Source: Escherichia coli DSM 30083 = JCM 1649 = ATCC 11775 (lineage in GTDB: Bacteria; Pseudomonadota; Gammaproteobacteria; Enterobacterales; Enterobacteriaceae). Taken from it: DNA of 64,000 nt. The stretch lies in NCBI RefSeq assembly GCF_003697165.2, contig NZ_CP033092.2, positions 1 through 64,000 of the forward strand, written 5' to 3'. The first letter of the stretch is position 1. Each line of letters starts with the position of its first letter. A program made the position numbers and the translations under genes. A model generated the notes under the pieces. The model was given only the letters and a program-made list of their open reading frames with translations, did no database searches and was not told where the DNA came from. Of the stretch, positions 39,286-47,747 are shown piece by piece.

Positions 39286-40104
39286 ATGAAACTGACAACA
39301 CATCATCTACGGGCGGGGGCCGCATTATTACTGGCAGGAGTTCTGCTGGCAGGTTGCGACCAGAGCAGCAGCGATGAAAAGCATATTAAAGTTGGCGTTA
39401 TTAATGGCGCAGAACAAGATGTCGCGGAAGTCGCTAAAAAGGTAGCAAAAGAGAAATATGGTCTCGATGTTGAACTGGTAGGATTTAGCGGTTCGTTGCT
39501 ACCGAACGATGCGACAAATCATGGCGAGCTTGATGCGAACGTCTTCCAGCATCGACCCTTTCTTGAACAAGATAATCAGGCGCATGGTTATAAACTGGTA
39601 GCGGTGGGAAATACGTTTGTCTTCCCCATGGCGGGCTATTCCAAAAAAATCAAAACAGTGGCGCAAATAAAAGAAGGTGCGACAGTGGCGATCCCCAACG
39701 ACCCGACTAACCTTGGTCGCGCGCTTTTACTGCTGCAAAAAGAGAAGCTAATTACTCTGAAAGAAGGAAAAGGGTTATTACCTACCGCGTTGGATATAAC
39801 CGATAATCCACGCCATTTGCAGATAATGGAGCTGGAAGGGGCACAGTTGCCACGTGTACTGGACGACCCGAAAGTGGATGTAGCGATTATCAGCACCACT
39901 TACATCCAGCAAACAGGACTTTCTCCGGTTAACGACAGCGTATTTATTGAAGATAAAAATTCGCCGTATGTGAATATTCTGGTGGCACGGGAAGATAATA
40001 AGAATGCAGAAAACGTGAAGGAATTTCTGCAATCTTATCAATCACCCGAAGTCGCTAAAGCGGCAGAAACCATCTTTAACGGAGGCGCGGTGCCTGGCTG
40101 GTAA
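39286..40104 (+). CDS. nlpA: Inner-membrane lipoprotein NlpA (MetQ-like)
   Basis: 272-residue substrate-binding lipoprotein of the NlpA/MetQ family; it can contribute to methionine uptake and is implicated in vesicle formation. Lipobox LAGC with Cys24, followed by Asp25: Asp at +2 is the Lol-avoidance signal, so retention in the inner membrane is expected. The binding domain shows ELDANVFQHRPFLEQ and AIPNDPTNLGRALLLLQ. No ABC partner genes are adjacent. Confidence 0.97.
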   Translation: MKLTTHHLRAGAALLLAGVLLAGCDQSSSDEKHIKVGVINGAEQDVAEVAKKVAKEKYGLDVELVGFSGSLLPNDATNHGELDANVFQHRPFLEQDNQAHGYKLVAVGNTFVFPMAGYSKKIKTVAQIKEGATVAIPNDPTNLGRALLLLQKEKLITLKEGKGLLPTALDITDNPRHLQIMELEGAQLPRVLDDPKVDVAIISTTYIQQTGLSPVNDSVFIEDKNSPYVNILVAREDNKNAENVKEFLQSYQSPEVAKAAETIFNGGAVPGW

Positions 40105-40107
40105 TTC

Positions 40108-41031
40108 TCACTCATGCCGCGCCGGACGATTTATTTTTCTGGCGCGGCGGCGGGAATCCATTGAAATCAAAATCACCGATGACAGAATCAGCAGCGTTCC
40201 CAGCCAGTCCGGCAATGTGAAGGTGATCCCCAGCAACAACAAAGAGAGCAGCGCGCTACTTAATGGTTCTGCACAGCTTAAAATGCTGGCTTTTGGACCG
40301 CCAATTAATTGTGCTCCTTTCAGGTACAGACTAAATGTCAGGGACGTACCAATGACCACCAAATAAAAAAACGCCAGAATCAAACTGCCGTTAACGACAA
40401 AGTTTGTCCCTTGTCTGGCATAAAAGGGCAGCAGGATCAGACCGCCAATCAGCATACTCCAGCCGACGACCGGTAACGTGCCATAGCGGGCAATCAGCGT
40501 TGAGGGATAGGTGGTATAGAATGCAGCAGCAAATGCCGAGGCAATCCCCCAGAATAACGCGGCAGGAGAGATCGATAATGACGTCGGATTACCGTGTGTC
40601 ACCAATAAAAAAGTCCCGATCAGCGATGTCAAAATAGCGCAGAAAACCAGAATGCCCGGGCGGGATTTACGCACCAGTGAGAACCAGGCGACGATAATAG
40701 TCGGTGAGAGGAATTGCAGCACCGTTGCCGTGGCTGCGTTCGATTTTTCGATGGTTAGCAAAAAAGTGAGCTGTACGGTTAGCGCGCCAACCACGGAAAA
40801 AATCAGTAGGCTAATGGCATCTTTGTGATTGTTAATAATAGAAAAGATTTTATCACCATGAATAAATGATAGCGTCAGCAGAATCAAACCGGCGAATATC
40901 AAACGCGTCATAGTCAAAAACTGCGACGACATCTGGCTTTGCTCCATGATGTATTGCGCGCAGACCCCTGAACTTCCCCACAACACGGCGGCAATCAGAA
41001 CGTTCAGCATCCCCTTTCTGGTGGAACCCAT
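40108..41031 (-). CDS. yicL: EamA/DMT-family transporter YicL
   Basis: 307 residues from ATG at 41031, preceded by GAGGGAAAA; the frame stays open to 41085. Ten predicted transmembrane helices in two EamA repeats (LNVLIAAVLWGSSGVCAQYI, and SPAALFWGIASAFAAAFYTT). Substrate is unknown; such exporters often carry amino acids or metabolites. It converges on nlpA with a 3-base gap. In K-12 setC lies between yicL and selC; it is missing here. Confidence 0.94.
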   Translation of the reverse strand: MGSTRKGMLNVLIAAVLWGSSGVCAQYIMEQSQMSSQFLTMTRLIFAGLILLTLSFIHGDKIFSIINNHKDAISLLIFSVVGALTVQLTFLLTIEKSNAATATVLQFLSPTIIVAWFSLVRKSRPGILVFCAILTSLIGTFLLVTHGNPTSLSISPAALFWGIASAFAAAFYTTYPSTLIARYGTLPVVGWSMLIGGLILLPFYARQGTNFVVNGSLILAFFYLVVIGTSLTFSLYLKGAQLIGGPKASILSCAEPLSSALLSLLLLGITFTLPDWLGTLLILSSVILISMDSRRRARKINRPARHE

Positions 41032-41197
41032 TTTTCCCTCTGCATACTGTTTTGTCTTTTCATCAATATACGTTAAGGATACCACTACCGATGACGGTGA
41101 GGGAGTAGAGTAATCAATCAGTTTTAGTGAATGGAGGAAATAATGACATATAACAATTATTCATATGGTGTTTAAAAAAACTCAATATGAAATTTAA

Positions 41198-41814
41198 TTA
41201 TTTAATGTTCAATAACTCTATGGCTTTAGTATATTCATCAGGAATACCAATTGTAAAACAAGGTGCGGTATCGGTAGGTAGATTTTCTTTGTTATCATCA
41301 TCCAGAACAGAAATAGAAAACTGTCGTTCAGGTGTTGATGTCGTTGGTTATTAAAATGGTTGGATTAGGAAGAGAAACATATGTTGTATCATTTTTTAGT
41401 TTTATTTCTTTGATGTTTTCTTTGTTAATTTTATCAATCGTTTCAATAGAGAAAAAAGAATCATACCCCATTCGCAGTTCAATTTTATTATCGTTTTTGA
41501 ATAAATAAATGGCATTATTGTTTTGAAGCAGATTGAATATATTGTTAGCGCAAGTTTGAGTTGCTAGCCAGGATGCCGCTGGATGACTCAAATTAATATG
41601 CGTGCTAAAGACTTTGACGCGACTACTTCTGTTTTTCTCTTTACTTTCAATTAAATGCCTAGCGCTTTTGGCTGCTTTACAAGTTCCATGCCCCACACGG
41701 CAAAAATAATCTCCTGAAAGGATACTTACAATCAGTATTACACCAATGACGACAGAAAAAATAGTTCCGATGAGTTTGATGATGACAATCCTTGTGCAGT
41801 GTTATTTTCACCAT
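41198..41814 (-). pseudogene. Frameshifted hypothetical membrane-anchored protein
   Basis: The longest intact frame is 41328-41696 (GTG start, 122 codons), but it continues upstream without a standard start into a hydrophobic helix (KLIGTIFSVVIGVILIVSIL) up to 41801, while an ATG at 41814 lies one base out of frame. At the 3' end the frame stops at ND-INT, whereas the next frame continues smoothly (TPERQFSISVLDDDNKENLP to AIELLNIK) to TAA at 41198. Two indels therefore probably break one gene of about 205 codons with an N-terminal membrane anchor. It is AT-rich, unlike neighbouring core genes. No family recognised. Confidence 0.6.
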
Positions 41815-41836
41815 GGATTATAATGTTATAGTGAAA

Positions 41837-42058
41837 TTATTGCGCATGTAATTTTTCTTTGATTGTTTTAACATCACATTTATGCACTTCTTCATCTTTG
41901 TAGCAGGTAAAAGCCATATATGGATGGCTGGTGTCCGGTGCAGATAAAATGCAACTTATTCTTGATAGCTTGAAAAAAAGAGAGGTTTTTTTGAGTGACG
42001 GTTGATAGTCGGTGGCAAGGAAGACGTTTTCGTACACTCGGCAAGAAAAACGAATCAC
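41837..42058 (-). pseudogene. Decayed fragment of a second rhuM-like gene
   Basis: The minus-strand frame resembles a central part of the adjacent RhuM: ATDYQPSLKKTSLFF against ADYQPSLKETTQFF, then, in the next frame, KNKLHF-ICTG against NKLHFACTG, then SHPYMAFTCYKDEEVHKCDV against SQPHMGLTSYKGEEVRKGDV. An extra T in a T run and a deletion of about 14 codons separate the blocks. The N- and C-terminal parts are gone. Confidence 0.75.
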
Positions 42059-42127
42059 TCTGTCATACTACCAGATACATCAGCAGGGTCAGGTTGCTCA
42101 GAAATAAGCAGGATGGGGATCACTGAA

Positions 42128-42154
42128 GAGGCATTTTGGCGATCACAGGAGTCG
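42128..42154 (-). repeat. Partial copy of the selC 3' end (att-like direct repeat)
   Basis: GAGGCATTTTGGC-GATCACAGGAGTCG repeats 43347-43377, the last bases of selC (CCA end, acceptor and T arm) plus its 3' flank, in the same orientation, missing only GGAA. Such tRNA-3'-end copies are left by site-specific integration. The two copies bracket rhuM. Confidence 0.8.
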
Positions 42155-42209
42155 CATTTGATGGTTAAGTTATTGATTTAATGTTTATATTTTGAATTTG
42201 ATAAATGAG

Positions 42210-42231
42210 TAACCCCATAAGTACCCCCAAA
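42210..42231 (-). other. GGGGGTAC-type motif, possible integrase-region relic
   Basis: On the minus strand the sequence reads TTTGGGGGTACTTATGGGGTT. Repeated TTTGGGGGTAC motifs are common near P4-type integrase genes of tRNA-associated islands. No integrase frame remains. This is a suggestive remnant only. Confidence 0.35.
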
Positions 42232-42265
42232 TGGTTTTGCGTATGGCGTTTGGGGGGATTCCGGG

Positions 42266-43303
42266 CTACTTTTTCGACTCTTTATTCCACTGTAGCAAAC
42301 CAGCGATATCCTTCTCGCCTTCGGCTTCTTTTAAGCGCCGTTGTTGTTCGGCAAACTGAACATACTCCGCCTGCGCTTTTTCATCGGCCATTTTCTTGCT
42401 GATTTTACCAGCGCCCTGTAGAACCTCTCGGTCGTTAAATTGCAGGAACTGATCCAGCTTATCCTGCCAGTCGCGCAAAAAGACTTGCTGACGACGACGG
42501 GCCTGATCCTCGGCAAAGTCCAGCCACATATTAACCACGCGATTAAGTTCGCTGACCTCATCCTGGGTGAGATAATTTTTTGCCACCGTCACGTCGCCCT
42601 TACGTACCTCTTCACCTTTATAACTGGTCAAGCCCATGTGCGGCTGGCTGGCATCTGCTCGTTTGTGGATGAGTTCCGCAGCGGTATGCCCGGTACAGGC
42701 AAAATGCAGTTTATTCTGGATGGTTTGAAAAAATTGCGTGGTTTCTTTAAGCGATGGCTGATAGTCGGCAGCTAAAGCAAAGATCTCCCGCACCCGCAAA
42801 TATACCCGACGCTCGCTGGCGCGAATATCGCGGATGCGTTCAAGCATCTCATCAAAATAGTCGGGCACAACCGATGAACCGACAGGCGGATTCTTCAGCC
42901 GCTCATCGTCCATCACAAAACCTTTGATCAGGTATTCCTGAAGCGTCTGCGTTGCCCACTGGCGGAATTGCGTGCCTCGAGGCGAGCGAACGCGATAGCC
43001 GACAGCGAGAATGGCTTCGAGGTTGTAATGGTCTATCTCTCTGGAAACCTGACGTTTTCCTTCCTGGCGAACTATCCGGAATTTCCGGATGGTTGAGTTT
43101 TGAACAAGTTCACCTTCGGAAAATATATTGATTAAATGTTCGTTAATAGTGCGAACATCTTTATCGTACAGTTCAGCCATTGCCGCCTGGGATAACCAGA
43201 TTGTGTCTGACTCAAAGCGACATTCAACACGCACTCTTCCGTCACCGCTGGCAAACATAATAAACTCGCCTGCTGGGGGCTGGGTTAAGTCTTTGTCTGA
43301 CAT
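42266..43303 (-). CDS. RhuM-family protein
   Basis: 345 residues from ATG at 43303, with ribosome site GGAGG; the frame is open further into selC but that part is the tRNA. The sequence matches the virulence RhuM family (as I recall it), named after a gene of Salmonella SPI-3, which is also inserted at selC. Visible are an N-terminal helix-turn-helix-like stretch (SQAAMAELYDKDVRTINEHL, about 37-56), the family block REIDHYNLEAILAVGYRVRSPRGTQFRQWA near 95-125, and a charged coiled-coil-prone C-terminus rich in Gln/Lys/Glu. Biochemical role unknown. It starts 52 bases from the selC 3' end. Confidence 0.85.
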   Translation of the reverse strand: MSDKDLTQPPAGEFIMFASGDGRVRVECRFESDTIWLSQAAMAELYDKDVRTINEHLINIFSEGELVQNSTIRKFRIVRQEGKRQVSREIDHYNLEAILAVGYRVRSPRGTQFRQWATQTLQEYLIKGFVMDDERLKNPPVGSSVVPDYFDEMLERIRDIRASERRVYLRVREIFALAADYQPSLKETTQFFQTIQNKLHFACTGHTAAELIHKRADASQPHMGLTSYKGEEVRKGDVTVAKNYLTQDEVSELNRVVNMWLDFAEDQARRRQQVFLRDWQDKLDQFLQFNDREVLQGAGKISKKMADEKAQAEYVQFAEQQRRLKEAEGEKDIAGLLQWNKESKK

Positions 43304-43355
43304 GTCGCCTCCGAAGGAGTGTTGTTGACGTCGGGAGAGTTCAGGAGAGGCATTT

Positions 43356-43450
43356 TGGCGGAAGATCACAGGAGTCGAACCTGCCCGGGACCGCTGGCGG
43401 CCCCAACTGGATTTGAAGTCCAGCCGCCTCACCGGAGACGACGATCTTCC
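43356..43450 (-). tRNA. selC: Selenocysteine tRNA (anticodon UCA)
   Basis: 95 bases, reading GGAAGATCGTCGTCTCC at the 5' end and GGATCTTCCGCCA-type CCA end (GATCTTCCGCCA). The anticodon region CTTCAAAT carries UCA for UGA. The long variable arm and 8-bp acceptor stem are typical of tRNA-Sec. It matches E. coli selC. The gene is a classic integration hot spot (LEE, PAI I of strain 536, SPI-3); here a rhuM gene and a partial 3' copy lie downstream. Confidence 0.97.
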
Positions 43451-43481
43451 GCGCCTCGATTGCTACATGGAGGCGGGGCGC

Positions 43482-43487
43482 ATTATA
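43482..43487 (-). promoter_or_regulatory. selC promoter -10 element
   Basis: TATAAT on the minus strand, followed by GCGCCCC, a GC-rich discriminator as in stringently controlled stable-RNA promoters. No strong -35 is visible. Confidence 0.55.
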
Positions 43488-43742
43488 GCTACTTCCTTGA
43501 GTTTCTACATCCCCCAGATCAGTTTTTTCCGCCTAATACACGCAGCGTATTATCACAAAAGCATTATAGTTCATATAAAACTCATATTTTACAATGATAT
43601 ATGAGCGAAATTAACGCTACCACGATCACATAAAACAAGAATCATAAATTAATAACCAGATATCGGAATATTCGCTCTCGCAGGGATGGTTTACAAAATG
43701 CGTTATCGGTCTCAGCACCCCTATAGCATCAAGGAAAAGCAG

Positions 43743-45125
43743 ATGAAGAGTGAAGTGTTGTCCGTTAAAGAGAAAATTGGTTATGGCATGGGAGACGCCG
43801 CCAGCCACATTATTTTCGATAACGTAATGTTATATATGATGTTCTTTTATACCGATATTTTTGGCATTCCTGCCGGATTTGTCGGAACCATGTTTTTGGT
43901 CGCTCGTGCACTGGATGCGATTTCCGATCCTTGCATGGGGTTGTTGGCCGATCGAACGCGCTCTCGCTGGGGTAAATTTCGGCCGTGGGTGCTGTTTGGC
44001 GCACTGCCATTCGGGATCGTCTGTGTACTGGCCTATAGCACGCCAGATCTCAGTATGAACGGAAAAATGATTTATGCAGCAATTACTTACACCCTACTTA
44101 CCTTACTTTATACCATCGTCAATATCCCTTACTGCGCATTGGGTGGTGTAATCACCAATGACCCGACTCAGCGTATCTCGCTGCAATCCTGGCGTTTTGT
44201 GCTGGCGACCGCGGGAGGCATGCTCTCTACTGTTCTGATGATGCCACTGGTTAATTTAATTGGTGGTGATAATAAACCACTCGGTTTCCAGGGCGGTATC
44301 GCGGTCCTTTCCGTGGTGGCATTTATGATGCTGGCATTCTGTTTCTTCACCACTAAAGAACGCGTTGAAGCACCACCTACAACGACGTCTATGCGGGATG
44401 ATTTACGTGATATCTGGCAAAACGACCAGTGGCGTATTGTCGGTTTCCTGACCATTTTCAATATCCTGGCGGTGTGCGTACGCGGTGGGGCGATGATGTA
44501 TTACGTCACATGGATTTTGGGCACGCCGGAAGTATTTGTCGCTTTTCTCACCACTTATTGCGTGGGTAACCTGATTGGTTCCGCACTGGCGAAACCGCTG
44601 ACCGACTGGAAATGTAAAGTCACTATCTTCTGGTGGACGAACGCCCTGCTGGCAGTGATTAGCCTCGCGATGTTCTTTGTTCCTATGCAGGCCAGCATCA
44701 CCATGTTTGTCTTCATCTTCGTGATTGGTGTGTTGCATCAACTGGTGACACCTATCCAGTGGGTAATGATGTCCGATACCGTCGACTACGGCGAGTGGTG
44801 CAATGGTAAACGCCTGACCGGGATCAGTTTTGCTGGCACGCTGTTTGTGCTCAAACTGGGGTTGGCCTTCGGTGGTGCCCTTATCGGCTGGATGCTGGCT
44901 TATGGCGGATATGATGCGGCAGAAAAAGCGCAGAACAGCGTCACAATTAGCATCATTATCGCGCTATTCACGATTGTTCCGGCGATCTGTTACTTGCTGA
45001 GCGCGATTATCGCTAAACGCTACTACTCGCTCACGACGCACAATCTGAAAACCGTTATGGAACAGCTGGCGCAGGGCAAACGCCGTTGCCAGCAACAATT
45101 CACCTCTCAAGAAGTGCAGAACTAA
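43743..45125 (+). CDS. yicJ: GPH-family glycoside:cation symporter YicJ
   Basis: 460 residues from ATG at 43743 (an earlier in-frame ATG at 43686 lacks a ribosome site). About 12 hydrophobic segments with GPH-family motifs YGMGDAASHIIFDNVMLYMMFFYTD... and DAISDPCMGLLADRTRSRWGKFRPW. It probably imports xylose-containing glycosides for YicI, whose gene starts 9 bases after its stop. The preceding 292-base region 43451-43742 is AT-rich and holds the divergent selC and yicJ promoters. Confidence 0.96.
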   Translation: MKSEVLSVKEKIGYGMGDAASHIIFDNVMLYMMFFYTDIFGIPAGFVGTMFLVARALDAISDPCMGLLADRTRSRWGKFRPWVLFGALPFGIVCVLAYSTPDLSMNGKMIYAAITYTLLTLLYTIVNIPYCALGGVITNDPTQRISLQSWRFVLATAGGMLSTVLMMPLVNLIGGDNKPLGFQGGIAVLSVVAFMMLAFCFFTTKERVEAPPTTTSMRDDLRDIWQNDQWRIVGFLTIFNILAVCVRGGAMMYYVTWILGTPEVFVAFLTTYCVGNLIGSALAKPLTDWKCKVTIFWWTNALLAVISLAMFFVPMQASITMFVFIFVIGVLHQLVTPIQWVMMSDTVDYGEWCNGKRLTGISFAGTLFVLKLGLAFGGALIGWMLAYGGYDAAEKAQNSVTISIIIALFTIVPAICYLLSAIIAKRYYSLTTHNLKTVMEQLAQGKRRCQQQFTSQEVQN

Positions 45126-45134
45126 GGAACGGCA

Positions 45135-47453
45135 ATGAAAATTAGCGACGGAAACTGGTTGATTCAACCTGGCCTCAATTTGATTCACCCGCTTCAGGTG
45201 TTCGAGGTTGAACAGCAGGATAATGAAATGGTGGTCTATGCTGCCCCTCGTGATGTGCGTGAACGTACCTGGCAGCTTGATACGCCTTTATTTACGCTGC
45301 GCTTTTTCTCCCCACAGGAAGGTATTGTCGGTGTACGGATTGAGCATTTTCAGGGGGCGCTGAATAACGGTCCTCATTACCCGCTCAATATTTTGCAGGA
45401 CGTGAAGGTCACTATCGAAAACACAGAACGTTACGCTGAGTTTAAAAGTGGCAACTTAAGTGCGCGTGTCAGCAAAGGTGAGTTCTGGTCACTGGATTTT
45501 CTGCGCAACGGCGAACGTATTACCGGTAGTCAGGTGAAAAATAACGGCTACGTGCAGGACACGAATAATCAACGGAATTATATGTTTGAACGGCTTGATC
45601 TTGGCGTTGGCGAAACAGTTTACGGCCTGGGAGAGCGCTTTACTGCCCTGGTGCGCAATGGTCAGACGGTAGAAACCTGGAACCGGGACGGCGGCACAAG
45701 TACTGAACAGGCGTATAAAAATATCCCGTTTTATATGACTAACCGTGGTTATGGGGTACTGGTCAATCATCCTCAATGCGTCTCTTTTGAAGTGGGATCA
45801 GAGAAAGTCTCCAAAGTACAGTTCAGCGTTGAGAGTGAATATCTCGAATACTTTGTTATCGACGGCCCGACGCCGAAAGCGGTACTTGATCGTTATACCC
45901 GTTTTACTGGCCGTCCGGCGCTGCCGCCCGCGTGGTCCTTCGGTCTGTGGCTAACCACTTCATTTACCACCAACTACGACGAAGCGACGGTAAACAGCTT
46001 TATCGATGGTATGGCGGAACGCAATCTGCCGCTGCATGTTTTCCACTTTGACTGTTTCTGGATGAAAGCCTTCCAGTGGTGCGATTTTGAGTGGGACCCG
46101 CTGACTTTTCCGGACCCGGAAGGGATGATCCGCCGTCTGAAAGCGAAAGGGCTGAAAATCTGCGTCTGGATTAACCCCTATATTGGGCAAAAATCCCCCG
46201 TCTTTAAAGAGTTACAAGAGAAAGGTTATTTACTCAAACGCCCGGACGGTTCGCTGTGGCAGTGGGATAAATGGCAGCCAGGTCTGGCGATTTATGACTT
46301 TACCAATCCGGATGCCTGCAAATGGTACGCCGACAAACTGAAAGGTCTGGTCGCGATGGGCGTTGATTGCTTTAAGACCGACTTTGGCGAACGTATTCCA
46401 ACCGATGTTCAGTGGTTTGATGGTTCCGATCCGCAGAAAATGCATAACCATTATGCGTACATCTACAACGAACTGGTGTGGAACGTGCTCAAGGACACCG
46501 TTGGTGAGGAAGAAGCCGTCTTGTTTGCCCGCTCGGCCTCCGTTGGTGCGCAGAAATTTCCGGTACACTGGGGTGGCGACTGTTACGCTAACTACGAATC
46601 AATGGCGGAAAGCCTGCGCGGTGGTTTGTCTATTGGCCTTTCAGGTTTTGGCTTCTGGAGCCACGATATCGGCGGCTTTGAAAATACCGCTCCGGCGCAC
46701 GTTTACAAACGCTGGTGCGCGTTTGGTTTGCTTTCCAGCCATAGCCGTTTACATGGCAGCAAATCTTATCGTGTGCCGTGGGCCTACGATGATGAGTCCT
46801 GTGATGTGGTGCGCTTCTTCACGCAACTGAAATGCCGCATGATGCCGTATCTGTATCGTGAAGCTGCACGTGCAAACGCCCGGGGTACGCCGATGATGCG
46901 GGCCATGATGATGGAGTTCCCGGACGATCCGGCTTGTGATTACCTTGACCGTCAATATATGTTAGGCGACAACGTGATGGTTGCGCCTGTGTTCACAGAA
47001 GCGGGCGATGTGCAGTTCTACCTGCCGGAAGGTCGCTGGACACACCTGTGGCACAACGATGAACTCGACGGTAGTCGCTGGCATAAACAGCAGCACAGCT
47101 TCCTGAGTCTGCCCGTTTATGTGCGTGATAGCACCCTACTGGCGCTGGGCAACAACGATCAACGTCCCGATTACGCGTGGCACGAAGGTACGGCATTCCA
47201 CCTCTTTAATCTGCAAGACGGGCATGAAGCCGTCTGTGAAGTGCCCGATGCTGACGGTTCGGTGATCTTTACTTTAAAAGCAGCACGTACTGGCAACACG
47301 ATTACTGTGACTGGTACGGGCGAGGCGAAGAACTGGACACTGTGCTTGCGCAATATTGTGAAAGTAAATGGTCTGCAAGGCGGTTCGCAGGCTGAAAGTG
47401 AGCAGGGACTGGTGGTGACTCCTCAAGGGAATGCGCTGACAATTACGTTGTAA
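45135..47453 (+). CDS. yicI: Alpha-xylosidase YicI (GH31)
   Basis: Retaining glycoside hydrolase family 31 enzyme that removes alpha-xylosyl units (for example isoprimeverose); cytoplasmic hexamer in K-12. 772 residues. N-terminal beta domain, then (beta/alpha)8 barrel with nucleophile Asp in [10 protein letters not shown] (about 416) and acid Asp in the GGDCYANYE region (about 482), and the family loop WSHDIGGFE. It is co-transcribed with yicJ. The frz locus begins 294 bases downstream in the same direction; frz has been reported to promote yicJI expression. Confidence 0.97.
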
Positions 47454-47466
47454 TCTATTGAAGAAT

Positions 47467-47498
47467 GCCGGATACGAATGGTTTTGTGTCGTATCCGG
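47467..47498 (+). terminator. Hairpin after yicJI
   Basis: CCGGATACGA (47467-47476 region) pairs with TCGTATCCGG (47489-47498), 14 bases after the yicI stop. It resembles a REP-type palindrome and has no strong T run, so it may be an mRNA end stabiliser or weak terminator. Confidence 0.6.
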
Positions 47499-47571
47499 TA
47501 AATAATCTCACATCTGGTAATAAATATTTCTTCCATCGTATTTGCGAGCATGATCACGATTATTCATCACG

Positions 47572-47593
47572 AAAATGTGATCTGTGTTGAAAA
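47572..47593 (+). promoter_or_regulatory. Possible CRP site upstream of frzR
   Basis: AAAATGTGATCTGTGTTGAAAA has a perfect left half-site TGTGA with a weaker right half. CRP control would suit a PTS operon. The wider frz upstream region (47454-47747) is AT-rich. Confidence 0.4.
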
Positions 47594-47625
47594 ATATCCC
47601 TTAACCGCCTTGCTTTGTTTTATCA

Positions 47626-47656
47626 CTGTCCGGATTACGGACAGATTTTAGTATTG
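47626..47656 (+). promoter_or_regulatory. Hairpin in the frzR leader
   Basis: CTGTCCG-GATTA-CGGACAG is a perfect 7-bp stem followed by ATTTTAGTATT, terminator-like. It lies 100 bases before frzR. It could be an operator palindrome, a terminator of yicJI read-through, or an antitermination target of the PRD regulator. A second, weaker hairpin (GAAGCTC ... GGGCTTC) is at 47702-47724. Confidence 0.5.
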
Positions 47657-47747
47657 TTGTGAAATTATTCTGCTTTATATTTACCCTCAGAGATGGCAAC
47701 TGAAGCTCTTCCATATGGGGCTTCTTAATCTGTGATAAGGGTAAAAA

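Noticed and set aside
43304..43432. N-terminal extension of rhuM into selC
   Set aside because: The first 43 codons of the open frame are the tRNA and its flank; the ATG at 43303 has a proper GGAGG site.
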